Source of the DNA: Cycas panzhihuaensis
Lineage: Eukaryota; Cycadophyta
NCBI GenBank assembly: GCA_023213395.1
Contig: CM041465.1
Span: forward strand, 22,816,001 to 22,880,000
Length of the DNA: 64,000 nucleotides
Direction of reading: 5' to 3'
This document shows, piece by piece, positions 1 through 10,317 of this stretch. Position 1 is the stretch's first letter. Each line of letters starts with the position of its first letter. The notes below the pieces were generated by a model. That model worked only from the letters and a program-made list of their open reading frames with translations. It searched no databases and had not been told where the DNA came from. The position numbers were made by a program, and so were the translations under genes.

Positions 1-287
1 CGAGGGGCCATGGAGATGATGTGGGTGGCTATGTACCATATGGGGTGTAGCACTCACTGAAGAGTGCCCCCACTGTGGGTCGTCATAGGTTGAGTGGCAT
101 GCGACAGGCATACGTAGTGTGATCAGGCAAGAAAGCAATGCAGTCACGTAAATGACAAGCAAGCATACATCAAGCAATCTATACTAAATAACTCTGGTCA
201 AACAGGAGTGAAGAGAGGAGCAAGAATATATACCTGAGCTTACCTGAGTCGATGCATCCTGAGTCCATTCCCGATAGCTGGGAAACA
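1..287 (-). repeat. P1 3' LTR, first ~287 bp
   Basis: On the minus strand the LTR begins TGTTTCCCAGC at 287, next to a polypurine tract, as in the other family-P LTRs. The remainder lies outside the window. Confidence 0.8.
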
Positions 288-299
288 CTACCCCCTTAG
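288..299 (-). other. P1 polypurine tract
   Basis: Minus-strand CTAAGGGGGTAG lies directly before the LTR start. The same purine run precedes the LTR in P3, P4 and P8, so it is the likely plus-strand DNA primer. Confidence 0.75.
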
Positions 300-482
300 C
301 AGCAGAGCCTTATCGCTTAGAAGCATGGTGTGATGGAAAATGCTGATAACCAAAAACCGTTAGTAGCACATGCATATATATATAAACAAATAATGAACAG
401 CATATGGACCAAGAGTGTCAGCAAGTGTCATGGCAGAACATATGGACAAGGGAGACAGAGATGAGGACAACATAGGGGCTGC

Positions 483-1070
483 CTATGCGTCATCTAAAAG
501 TCGACCTGTAGGTGAAGAAAGCCAATGAGTGGGATGCCCCTGTTGCTGAATTATAACGAGTGATATGAGGGCACCCAATAGACGAAACAAGCGGGTCAAA
601 ATGATGGCGACTAGAGACTTGAACAACGGGCTAGCTAAGTAAATCTCTCGAAGGTGGTCGCTAAGAAGAGGGAAGCGACACTCAAGGATGAGGTGGATGA
701 GGCTATCCGCCTCAGCATTGAGGTCCCAAGGGATGTGCTGAATGTCAACAGACGAGAAGTGGGCCAAGAGGAATCTAGCAGCCGAAGCGAGGGTTCTCAG
801 GTGAGGGCATCACACCTGGTAAACCTGGGTGAGATGAGACACCACAACTTGAGAGTCGCAAAGCAAAATGATAGGTCCATGATGGAAACGGAGAGCATCA
901 GTAAGGGCTTTAATAACGGCCATGTACTCAGCTTTGTTATTGGTAGCCTTGGGGAGGAAGATCCCAGAGTGTAGGAAATCATATCCAGAGGGGCTGTGAA
1001 GGATCCAAGTAGCGGCAGAAGGTCTAGGGTTATCACAGCTTTCGCCGTCGGTAAAAATGTAGAGGGACAT
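483..1070 (-). pseudogene. P1 second (archaeal-type) RNase H, broken
   Basis: The frame starts with MSLYIFTDG. Motifs in order: FTDG (first catalytic Asp), a degraded GNPGP, ATNNKAEY (catalytic Glu), LCDSQVVVSHLTQVYQV (second Asp), then HIPWDLNAEAD (fourth Asp). One in-frame stop at about 810 follows QVYQV; the frame then continues. RNase HI proteins degrade RNA in RNA:DNA hybrids. The archaeal-type assignment rests on the DSQ..QVY..LR..L..HIP..N.EAD pattern with no room for a basic protrusion. It is separate from the RNase H attached to RT, lies in sense between integrase and the 3' LTR, and recurs at this site in P4, P7 and P8. The 300 bp between it and the PPT show no coding sequence. Confidence 0.75.
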
Positions 1071-1594
1071 GGGTGAACACAAAATCTTGATAGTAAATAA
1101 ATAATGATGGAGCAAAAGAGGAACTCAAAAGGCAAGCAATAACTGGCCGAGAAGGGTAGGAGGACATAATAATGAGGCTACCCAAGGATGAGGACAAGCA
1201 GTCCAACCACTACCTGAGAGCAAGCAGAAAAAAGGCACCCTAGGGTACCAAAGGTCGCTTTGGGAAGCAAAATATACCCCTGGGTGGGGGAGAATTCCCT
1301 TTGGGAATCCTAGGAGCAAAAAAGGGCTACAGAAATGAGTCCAGGACAGCAAAACAAGCCAAACGAGTATAAACTCAGGTATGCACAGGAGTGGCACGTA
1401 AAACGAGATGGAAGGGCCCTAGGAAAAAGTGCAATAATGAGGTGCCATAAATGCACTTATAAGAGAGGGCAAAAGGCATCAAAAGAGCACAATGGGTGGC
1501 AGGGCTAGAAGACAAAGGTGATCAGGGAAACAAGATGGTTCCAAAGGCTGTCGCGAGTGCAAAAACAGAGGTAGTGCCCGTCAGGGCCCCCGCC

Positions 1595-1603
1595 TATATA
1601 AGG
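1595..1603 (+). promoter_or_regulatory. TATA box of the P1 antisense (PMD) gene
   Basis: TATATAAGG follows a conserved GC-rich block (GGGCCCCCGCC). The same block and box occur 680-697 bp before the PMD start position in P7 and P8, and on the minus strand at 35587 in P4. The conserved spacing suggests a real promoter driving transcription opposite to the retrotransposon. Confidence 0.55.
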
Positions 1604-2006
1604 AAATTCAATAGAAAACAAATTCATTTTCACCGGCTCTCATGAGAAACCAGAGCCATTTCCTTATGTAACGGAGCACCATCCGACTTTGGAGGCACGC
1701 AGAGGGAGATCAAACCATTAGATCGGGGCACAGAGAGAGCCAGCGGGATCAGCAGGATGCGATGGCGACAACGAGACCGGATCCAGTGAGTGGATCTAAC
1801 GAAACCTATCCCATTCCAAAGTTTGAAATTCAATGGTTTTTGTTGATTTTTACGTAGTTTTTGTGCCCTATATAGGCAAATGGAGACCTCTTAGAGTCTG
1901 AATTGAGACCTAGAAAGAGGGGAGACCTGGGCATTAAGGAGCCCTGGTCTCGGTGGGCCCCACGGGGCCCACCCAAAGGAATTTTTTTAATTTTTGGGGC
2001 AAAAAT

Positions 2007-2072
2007 CCTCCCCTTTCGGGGGGGTTCCATTAGTACTGTGGTAAAGATCACGGTGTCACAATCTTTACCACA
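2007..2072 (+). promoter_or_regulatory. Leader hairpins: C/G-tract stem and 12-bp perfect inverted repeat
   Basis: CCCC-TTTC-GGGGGGG (about 2010-2024) can pair with itself. It is followed by TGTGGTAAAGAT (2037-2048) and its exact reverse complement ATCTTTACCACA (2061-2072). Decayed equivalents lie at the same place in P8 (about 42303-42380) and P7 (about 33222-33290). Confidence 0.5.
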
Positions 2073-2100
2073 GAGCCTCAATCACTATGGGACCTGAGCC

Positions 2101-2124
2101 AAACTTTGCGGTACCGCGAAGTTT
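2101..2124 (+). promoter_or_regulatory. Family-P palindrome centred on GGTACC, antisense-gene leader copy
   Basis: A 24-bp near-perfect palindrome (one mismatched pair) with core TGCGGTACCGCG and outer arms AAACTT/AAGTTT. Equivalents lie at 42407-42430 and 33337-33360. The same motif forms tandem arrays in the LTRs upstream of their TATA boxes. Confidence 0.6.
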
Positions 2125-2276
2125 AGCGTAGTACGAAGGCAGATCAGTAGAAAAAAGAAGATGAGGGGGCATGAGGCCTCAAATCTCAAGCAGAAAGAGC
2201 TGAGAGATAGCTAAGAGGATTAAATACTAACACAGACTTGATTTTGACTAGTTTGTGGTATTGGCAGGCTGTTATC

Positions 2277-4105
2277 ATGGTAGATAACCGTGAGAACATA
2301 AGTATGGCGATGTTGAGCTATATAGAGATGATGTCCAGAGAGGATAAGGGGATTCTGTGGAGGTATGGCCTATTCAAGGCCTTGAAGACACCTCAATTTA
2401 CATCGAATCAGAGGTTGCTAGTGGACATTATCTCTCACTGGGATAGAAGAAGGTATGTTTTCCATCTACCCCAAATGGGAGACATGACGATAACACCGAG
2501 GGATATCTGGCAGATTTTGGGAGTTCAAGCGACTGGGAGGTCAGTGACATTGGGAGTGTTGCCTAGCAACGAGGCAATACATAGAGAGGCAGCAGTATTT
2601 TTCACAAGGATAGATAGATAGGAGAGGAGAGGAGTCCCTCTCCAGATGATGGTGATGTCCAGGATTCCTCAGGTGAGGAAACTTATTACATTATGCATTC
2701 TATTCTAGGTTTCCTGGAAACAGAACTATAGAGACATCCCTTGGGGATGGATGGATATAGTGCGCCGTTGTGAGGCAGGCAAGAGGATGGATTGGGCCAC
2801 CCTAATAACGGAGAACCTCATCGCATAATTAGACGCTATCAGGACGATTGGCAAGGGAGGTTTGTCATACAGCACATTGCTACAGTGCTGGTTTTTTATC
2901 ATTTCAAAGCAGTGGCACCAGCGGGGGGACCACACCCTATTGTAGAGTGGGACCCGATGGTCCACAGATGGTAGACTAGACTGAGGGGGATAGAGGATGA
3001 GGCCCATGTTCGGCACTCAGTGGAGACGACATCGTTGGACCTCCTCACCATGATGGATTATGTGCCAGATTCATATAGGACGGTGAGGTGGGATAGCGAC
3101 GACGAGGCAGGTGAAGCAGGAGCGCTCCCAGGTGATGATGATGATGATGATGATGGAGGAGATGGGGCATGCCCATCATGACCTGCGGGAGAGGCAAGTC
3201 TATCAGGGATGGAAGGAGGAGCAACGGGGCCATCCGGGACTACCGGAGGAGAGGTAGGCCCATCAGGGACTGCAAAGGAGACCAGGGGGCCAGTGACGAG
3301 GGCCCGTAGGCAACGAATCATGAGGAGATCCAAAGAGGTGATAGCTGAGATAGTCCTTGTGAGGAGAGAGGCCCAAGTAGAGGTGGTACCTGAGGAGGAG
3401 GTACCAGAAGCTGGCGGGGAGCTAGGAGGAGAGGTCATCGCATGAGCAGAGGAGCCAGCGGCCATAGTAGGTGAGGCCTAACTGTTTCCTCATTCATTTG
3501 ATAGCCAGATAGACATTTGATTTAGTTTTATTTTGGTATATAGTTGGATATATATTGACATATAGCATGTCAGATTTATAGGTACCATGGAGATCAGGCA
3601 GTTGGTAGAGACCATGGTAAGGGAGATGTTCCCTTAGGTGTATGCAGAGGGGCAACCGCCCATCCAGGCAGAGGATGTGCCTAGATCGGCAGGCGCCCAC
3701 ATAGTGGCATTTGCCCCATTGGCGAGGGCGAGAGACATATGGGCTATAGAGTCCCAAGAGCACATGGCATTCAAGGGACAGATGCAGCGGGAGCTAGATG
3801 AGGCTAGAAGTGAGCGAGACACGCTACGGAGATGTGTATGGGCTCTAGAGGCTCAGGGAGGAGTAGGTGGAGACATAGGGAGCACGGTCCAGATAGTAGT
3901 ATTGGAGGAGCATCTCCAAGGAGTGGAGGGTAAGAGAGATCGTATCCAGGCCAGATACGATCAGCTGGTAGACCAGGTAGCATCGAGGTCGAGCAGGAGT
4001 AGGACATACACCCACACGGTAGTGATGACCCCGAGATGGCCATGTGATGAGGGGAGCGAGGTAGGGAGCTCGCAGAGGCCCAGGAGGAGCATCAGAGGGA
4101 TGTGA
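2277..4105 (+). pseudogene. P1 antisense gene: plant mobile domain plus coiled-coil protein, broken
   Basis: Encoded opposite to the retrotransposon genes. Starts MVDNRENISMAML. The PMD signature VFHLPQMGDMTITPRDI (about residues 60-76) matches the FHLP-GE-T-TL-DV core of plant mobile domains. Then come an NYRDIP-GW block, an Asp/Gly-rich acidic run, Gly-Pro-Ser-rich linkers and, after a 111-bp intron, a charged helical C-terminus (about 3638-4105) that looks like coiled coil. The stop at 4103-4105 is shared with P8, so the reading end is probably native. Damage: in-frame stops near 2618, 2706, 2826 and 3633, and a 1-nt loss near 2896 relative to P8. PMD proteins MAIL1 and MAIN act in transposon silencing in Arabidopsis. 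A role here in countering silencing is inference only. Confidence 0.75.
3471..3581 (+). other. Conserved phase-1 intron of the P1 antisense gene (111 bp)
   Basis: Boundaries are TAG|GTGAGG and TTATAG|GTACC. Removing it joins the linker exon to the coiled-coil exon in frame. P8 (43779-43886, 108 bp) and P7 (34737-34860, 124 bp) have the same boundaries and phase. Confidence 0.7.
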
Positions 4106-4798
4106 TCCCCAGGAGAGGGATCACATCAACCAGGAGATGGTACCCCGGGAGCGAGGTAGCAGTAGAGTAGGACACATGTATTTAATTTTGGCAGGGGAAA
4201 GCACGGGCCTCCAAGGGGTCATATATAGAGTCATATGATTGTACACCCCCTGCAAGGACACCGGCTTCCCATATGTACGATGTAACATATGATTTTGATG
4301 TATATATATATACGAGGTAATTGGTACCCCATTTTGATATGAGATGGTGTGTATATCATGTGTGACAGATGACATGTATGTTTGTTATGTATGTTATAGA
4401 TGCTTTGTTGTATGATACGCATATTTCCTTCCATGCATAGCTATATATCTAACAAGAGCACACACGTCCACTATGAGTAGAGGTGATATAGAGGTGTGAA
4501 GTTAGAGATAGAGCGACATGCACATCCATAGAAGAGCATAGTAGGATATGTGAAGGAAACAGTGGGTGAGAGAGAGGAGTAACGGTACTCCAAAGCATCG
4601 TCCTAACTAGGGGATGCCTAAATAGGAAGACAAAAGGTCCCAAAGGGATATGGGAACATAAGTTCCATGGGAGGAACCAGAAAGAAACGGGAGAAGCCAT
4701 TTTAAATTGCCATTCCACCCGTGGTTGGGAGAAATGGGAGCAACTTAAGATGGTAGTTTAGGCTCATTTCACAGCGTGGCAAAGGGATCGCCAGAGGA
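4106..4798. other. P1 spacer between convergent antisense gene and integrase ends
   Basis: Non-coding. Contains a short TA run (about 4300-4313) and AT-rich sequence repeated in P8 (44411-45114) and inverted in P4 (27217-28002). No gene seen. Confidence 0.6.
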
Positions 4799-5090
4799 TC
4801 ATGCATAAAACTTCTTAAGGAATTTCCCGTTGACGGCCTTCTCAAATTCCAGGCCTTCCAAGGTGGCAATCCTATAGGTGCCATTGTTGAGGCTTTTAAG
4901 AATGACGAAAAGACCAACCTATTTAGGCCCAAATTTGGTCAGACGGTCGTAGAGGTATTCCAACTTGAGGACGTGGTCCCCAGGGCACAAAGGATGAGCA
5001 CAAAGATGTTTGTCGTGAGTCCTTTGCAAGTGGGCTTTTAAAGTGAGATTCACTTGATAAGCCATTAAGTGCCTCTCATCTAGGACTCAC
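4799..5090 (-). pseudogene. P1 integrase C-terminal fragment
   Basis: The minus frame reads GDHVLKLEYLYDRLTKFGPK, a stop (W codon to TAG), then VGLFVILKSLNNGTYRIATLEG and ends FEKAVNGKFLKKFYA with stop at 4799-4801. It matches the ends of the P4 and P8 integrases, the GPF-type C-terminal region. The catalytic core is absent: the copy is cut near 5090 where an inverted integrase piece begins. Decayed and not functional. Confidence 0.75.
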
Positions 5091-5094
5091 GACA

Positions 5095-5206
5095 ACCGAG
5101 ACTTCTATCCGTATGGCTACTAGAATGACTCCATTCTTTTTAGTCTACGGAACCGAGGTAGTACTCCCATTGGAAGTGGAGATCCCCTCTCTACGGGTTT
5201 CAAGAG
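5095..5206 (+). pseudogene. Inverted integrase fragment
   Basis: The plus frame contains TRMTPFFLVYGTEVVLPLEVEIPSLRVS-type sequence, which sits just before the preceding fragment in an intact integrase but here is on the other strand. This marks an inversion or fold-back deletion that removed the rest of P1 gag-pol. 5207-5319 next to it is unassigned. Confidence 0.65.
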
Positions 5207-5319
5207 CCATTCCTAGAGTTTGCTTATTGATCTGCTGTGAATACTCTATGAAATGCTACCTACGGGGTGGTTTCCTACGTTTAGCAAGAAATGGCTATAT
5301 AAGGCTGAGTTGGGTTATG

Positions 5320-7874
5320 AGTTAGATTGAAAGGTAAGGAATCACGACGTAGGGTGTCTGTGCACCAGAACGCAGATTCAGGACCTGCAATGGTGCCTAA
5401 TTACTTCTAGGTGATCTGGGAGAGGGATGCAAGGCAAGGCCTTAGGTCATCCTAAAAGGTGAGGCCCTCCTACCCCTTGGATGGCCAGGAAGAGGAAGAA
5501 GGGACCGAAGAGGTTATGTCTTCTCAAAGAAGAGAGAGGGCAATGTGTAGGTGGGGTGTGCGTAGTGTAATGTCTACGTGTAAACCAGTCAAAGGAGCGA
5601 GAGGTGAGTAGCTCATGCTCAAAGGAGACTACCTATATGTAATAAAACAACTACGAATAAAAGGCGCACAAAATGCAAATATGTATTCTTTCCCCTTTTT
5701 CCGTTTCCTACGTGTTTTTAATATGCACGCATATACATGGAAATAATACTATAGGAAAAGAACAAAAGGGAGGAGGAATACCTAGACCGATGTTCAAATG
5801 AACTGTTGCAATCCTCATTGCTTTATGCACCTTCCTGCTCCACTTGTCACATAGGTGAGGCTAGTTAGTGATGGTTACCGTGAACAGTCGAAGGGGGACA
5901 ACTTACCTCCCTAAAGTATGCAAGAGAAGTAAAGCAAGGCAAAACAACAATAAAGGGAAACGAAGAAAAGCAATTAACTAGAGACTAACCTGTCAACTGG
6001 TTCGTCTCGTATGTATCTCCACTATTGTAAGATCTTCCAGTCAAATATACAAGTTTCTCCCTCTTGGAAGAGGGGATACAAAATATATCTACTATATGTG
6101 CTTAAATATAGAAGAGCTGAAATCAAACTAAATCAAGACATGTGCATATTATTCCAAAGAAAAACTCCAAACAGGATTCCAACAAGTAACCACATCAACT
6201 GGCATCTAAAACAAAGGAGTTAGCCTCGGAATGGCTAGCTCACACACAGAAATCCCCACGTGGCCTTGGGGAAGGAGAAATGAACTATAACGATTGCATA
6301 GGGCAGCAAGCAAAAGAGGGGAGAAACCAGTGGGATAACGTGTAAGCACACCCAAAGGACGAGGTGCTATGAGCAGCAGATCATCCAGCAGGGGTAGGTT
6401 ACAGGTTATGAACCAATAAGGAGTGGTTTTGGGGTTTATGCGGTGCCTAAAACCAGCAAATGTAAATCTGAAACTAGCGTGGCAAGGGGCTACCAACACT
6501 GGTTTAGATTTGAAGATAGGCTTCCAAGTCCCTAGCCCAGCTTCAAGGGAGGCAAAAGGTGCAAGGGGAAAGAAAAGAAGGGTTTGGACCCTTGGGGAGA
6601 AGGATAGCAAGGGGGACTAACCCTATCTTTCTCCCTCCACTTTTCTTTGTGTCACCCCCCTACACAGCCACCTTAAAGTAGGCTTGCAGGAATAAGAGGG
6701 AAAGCACTATAACACAAGGTGTAAAAAAAAACTAGTGCTAAATGAGTACAAGGTCACAAAACAACACATATACTAAGCATTTATTTGTAAAAAAGTGAGG
6801 AAAGAGCATGAATCTTAAGGTAAATATTAGAGAATACCTTATAGTAGAGAATAAGAGTCTATTTCTATTGGAAAAAAGAAGAAAGAGCTTACATTTGGCA
6901 GGGTTTGATGGCTAGTTTTGGAGGAGAGGCCACTGTGAGAAATACCACTATGATTTGGGACCTTGAAGCTTTCTTCTTAGAGAATCCTTTGAATGCCCTT
7001 CTTGTCACCATGTGAACCTGCAAGAGGAGGCCTGAACTACTGGTGCTGAGCCTAAGATGCAGCAATAATCTCTATAGGAAGAGCAGCAACTAAAGAGTAT
7101 GCTTGTTTGCAATAGGTGAAGGAGAGTTGTAAGAGTTGCATCCAAAAAATGAATGAAGAAGAAAGAAGAATGAGTAACTTTTTGGTTTTTATCCTCCAAT
7201 GACCCTAAGTGAACGTTGAGAGTCACGGGGAAGTCAAAACGCATGGGCGCCATGTGGCGCTTACGTGAAAAGGCGGGAGCTGGCGTCGATTTAAAACTTT
7301 TTGAATAGTCATACCATGGTAAACATCACAGTACCACGACAAATATCGCGGTACCACTATGTTTACAGTGGTATGGGCCTGTAGGCAAAAATTAAGTCAG
7401 AAATGCAGTTTGGAGCAAAACAGGGAGTAAGTTAGGGCTGAGCAAGCTGGGAATTGGTACCCAGGTGACTGACAAGTGGTCAGGAAAGAGAGATGGGTCT
7501 CAACTGGGGATCCAATCATACTTGGAAAGTAACTCTAAGCATGGGCAGGATGCTGTCAAGGGCGAGATGCGACTGGCTAAGGTGTCCCAAGGGGCCATTG
7601 AGATGATGTAGGTGTCTATATGCCATATGGGGTATAGCACTTACTGAAGAGTGCCCCCACTATGGGTCGTCATAGGCTGAGTGGCATGTGATAGGCACAC
7701 GCAGTGTGATCAGGTAAGAAAGCAATGCAGTCAGGTAAATGACAAGCAAGCATGCATCAAGCAATCTATACTAAACAACCCAGGTCAAACAGGAGTGAAG
7801 AGAGGAGTAAGAATATATACCTGAGCTTATCTGAGTCGATGTGTCCCAAGTCCATTCCTGATAGCCAGGAAACA
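5320..7874 (-). repeat. P1 5' LTR (family P)
   Basis: Minus-oriented LTR ending (its 5' start) with TGTTTCCTGGC at 7874. It aligns block by block with the P8 LTRs, including the HOMOLOGOUS AGGGTG-T-TGC-CCAGA region near 5350, a GGTACC palindrome array at 7311-7374 and a core promoter near 7190. Left end truncated or too diverged to fix exactly. No gene: long frames inside (for example 6206-6610) are not supported. Confidence 0.75.
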
Positions 7875-8760
7875 CTCTCCTTCCACAAAATAGACCTACA
7901 AAAAGAAGCTTAGAGCCACTAGAGTAGGGCCTGAGACGCAGTAGGTGCACCTATAGAAGAGGAGCCAGCGCAGAGGAACAGATCCTAAGGAGGTTACAGA
8001 GTGAGAGCTGGAGTAGAGAGCAAAAAATGAATGAAGAAGAGGAGCAAATAGCTTTGTTTTTTGGTTTTATACTCACCCCAACCCTAAACGAACATTTAGG
8101 GTTACAGAGAGGGTGAGTACTTGAGGACACCATGTGGCAATTTTACGAAAAGAGCGGGAATCACTGAGGCGGTTTAAAAAAATGAGTTTAAACAGTTACA
8201 CCACGGTAAACTTCATAGTACCATGGCAAACTTTGTGGTATCACTTAGTTTGCAGCGGTGCAGGATAGAAAGTCAAAATGAAGGCAGAACCAAGGCCTAA
8301 AGTCAAACAGAGGGGTGTGCAGGGGCTTGGCAGGCTAGGAGCTCATGCCCAAGTGGCTGGCAAGTGGCCGAAAGAGATACATGAGTCTTAGGGGAGGTCT
8401 TATCACACCTAGAAGGGGACTCAAAGTGGTGACAGGAGTGTCGATGCAAATGGATCATGACCAACAACCATGTCTGAGAAGTTGTGTAGGTGTTGCGGGC
8501 AGCTGAGTGCCATATGGGATGCATGACTCACTAAGGAGTGCCCCATGGTAGGTCGTCATAGACTGAATAGTGTGCGGTAGGCACAAGCAATGTGATCAAG
8601 CAGAGAAAGCAATGTGATCACACAAATGGTAAGTAAGCTTACATCAAACAACACTCTAAATGACCTCTACCAAGTGATAGCGAGGATGAAAGTAAGAAGT
8701 ATATACCTATGCTTACCTGAGTCGACCTATCTCAAGTCCATTCCCAGTAGCTGAGAAATA
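7875..8760 (-). repeat. P2: family-P LTR fragment (first ~886 bp)
   Basis: Starts on the minus strand with TATTTCTCAGC at 8760 (CA end decayed to TA) and runs to an interior point at 7875, where P1 begins. Carries a palindrome array (8198-8261), a paired AACCCTAAA/TTTAGGGTT motif near 8075-8105 and a TATA box next to it. Best read as the outer part of an LTR into which P1 inserted. Confidence 0.7.
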
Positions 8761-9658
8761 GATACGTTTGTTGGTGAGCCTGCTACCGCATATCATAGCT
8801 ACAATAGATGGATCTTAGACTAGAGCACAGGGAACTTGAGTGTTGCAGGGCATTCCTACAGGGAACTCCTATGGAAGAGAGAGAAGAGAGAAGAGAAGGT
8901 GGAAGAAGAGAAGGAAAATGAGGTTGTTTTGGGCTTTATACCTAACCCTAAGGTGAATGGACGATTAGGGTTGAGGTAGGCCTTGAGAGGTATTGAAGCC
9001 ATGTGGCATTTTCATGAGAAAGGTGAAATTTAGCACGGTAGATTTTTAAAAAGTATGTTATGATAGTCGCCCCATGGCAAACTTCATGGTATCACGAAGT
9101 TTACCGCAGTACCATGACATTTGCTATGGTGCGGTGATAGAGACCAAAATAGGCCAAAAAGAGGATGCCTGAGAGCCTTAAAGAGGGTACCACAAGCCTA
9201 GGAGAGGCTGGCCTTCTGTCCAGATAGCTGGGAATAGTCAAATAGAGAAGATGACCTAAATCAGATAGGGTACCAGAGTGGCAGGACTCCCAGGAAATTG
9301 TTAACTGGCATAAAGATCAACCAATCACACTCAGTAGGGTGCTAAGGGATATGATATGGTAAGGGGTGTGATAGATCACATGGGCTAAGTGGTGCTTAGG
9401 ACAACACAAAGGTGCATAGGAGGGTTATGGAGTGCCATGGGGATGCATGTCCCACTGATCGTTATAGGCTAAAAGACTAACAAGCAGCATAATCAAGCAA
9501 TAGGTGCAAGATGATTACTTAAATGTGACAGTCAGCTACTCAATAAAATGATGCTTCTATTTACCTTTCTAAGGAAGCAGTAAAGGCAAAGGATAGAAGC
9601 ATACCTGTACTTACCTTAGTCAACTTGCCAAGAACCCATTCTTGGGATCTGAGAAACA
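8761..9658 (-). repeat. P3: 3' LTR fragment (first ~898 bp)
   Basis: Minus-strand start TGTTTCTCAGATCC at 9658, next to a PPT (9659-9670). It contains the palindrome array 9070-9136. It is interrupted at 8761 by the LTR end of P2, an LTR-into-LTR insertion at almost the same offset as P1 into P2. Confidence 0.7.
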
Positions 9659-10127
9659 CTGTCCCCTTGGCAGCAGAGCCTCGTAGCTTAGAAGCATAAT
9701 GCGACGACAAATGTTGAAAACACAATGTTAATAGCACATACATATATAAATATTCATAACAATAGTTTGATCCAAGGGCGATGATGAGTGTCATGGCAGA
9801 ACATGTGGGTGTAGAGGCAAGGGTGAGACAACATAGGGGTTTCCTATGTGTCACCATATAGATGACAGGAAATAATAACGGATGAGGGGAGATGCCCCCA
9901 TCGTAAGAATAGGGTGGATGGGTGGTGAAGACCATAGATAATACTCGACAGATGTCATGAACAATGAGTTATGTATAGATATGAATCAAGGATAATGGGA
10001 GTTATGTGCTAAGATGCTAAGAGTAGAGTGAAGAAGACAAACCTGGTGGTCACCATAGTTTAACCTCATTAGTGGCTGACTTTCAGAGATACGAACGGAT
10101 CATAATGAAAACCTAGTTTAACTTAGC
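9659..10127 (-). mobile_element. P3 3' internal region fragment
   Basis: PPT-proximal non-coding sequence of family P in minus orientation, equivalent to 40546-40960 of P8. It stops near 10127, where the sequence turns into the same region in plus orientation, forming an inverted junction. No gene. Confidence 0.65.
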
Positions 10128-10130
10128 TCC

Positions 10131-10317
10131 ACTCACCTAGGTTTACTAGGTGCGATGCCCTCACTTAAGAGCACTCGCTTCTACCGCTAGATCTCTGCTG
10201 GCTAATTTCCAGTCCATCGACATCTGGTATATCCCTTGGGCCCTCAATGCTGAGGCAGACAACCTCATTCACCTCATCCTTGAGTGTCACCTCCCTCTTC
10301 TTGCTGGCCGCCTTTGA
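10131..10317 (+). pseudogene. Archaeal-type RNase H, C-terminal fragment
   Basis: The frame gives HLRALASTARSLLANFQSIDI, then IPWALNAEADNLIHLILE, ending in TGA at 10315. This is the C-terminal third of the extra RNase H, with its last catalytic Asp in NAEAD. The N-terminal two thirds are absent because the inversion junction cuts the domain. Same strand as P4. Confidence 0.7.

Larger units (their letters stand above)
1786..2267 (+). other. Predicted leader intron of the P1 antisense gene
   Basis: The donor candidate GTGAGTGG and the acceptor GTATTGGCAG lie 10 bp before the PMD start codon. P7 has the same donor (33007) and a CTGTAG acceptor (33506); P8 has a decayed donor (GTCACT) and a GACAG acceptor. 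Inferred from conserved sites; no transcript evidence. Confidence 0.4.
1..7874 (-). mobile_element. P1: internally deleted family-P (Tat-like Ty3/gypsy) element
   Basis: Minus-oriented element. The start of its 3' LTR is at 1-287 (the rest lies left of the window) and its 5' LTR is at about 5320-7874; the shared LTR segments (1-287 and about 7590-7874) are near-identical in order and content. Reading away from the 3' LTR it holds a PPT, an archaeal-type RNase H in sense, the antisense PMD gene, and only the C-terminal end of integrase. Gag, protease, RT and the integrase core are missing. The same block order is seen in the complete copy P8. The right end abuts an LTR interior of the same family (P2), so P1 probably inserted into that LTR. 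Not autonomous. Confidence 0.8.

Noticed and set aside
3045-3233. Minus-strand frame with a poly-His run
   Set aside because: It is the complement of the GATGAT acidic repeat in the PMD gene.
6206-6610. 134-codon minus-strand frame in the P1 LTR
   Set aside because: Low-complexity hydrophobic sequence not conserved as a protein in other LTRs.
7311-7374. Regular repeats suggestive of a CRISPR array in LTRs
   Set aside because: Units are adjacent palindromes without spacers, in plant LTRs; not a CRISPR array.
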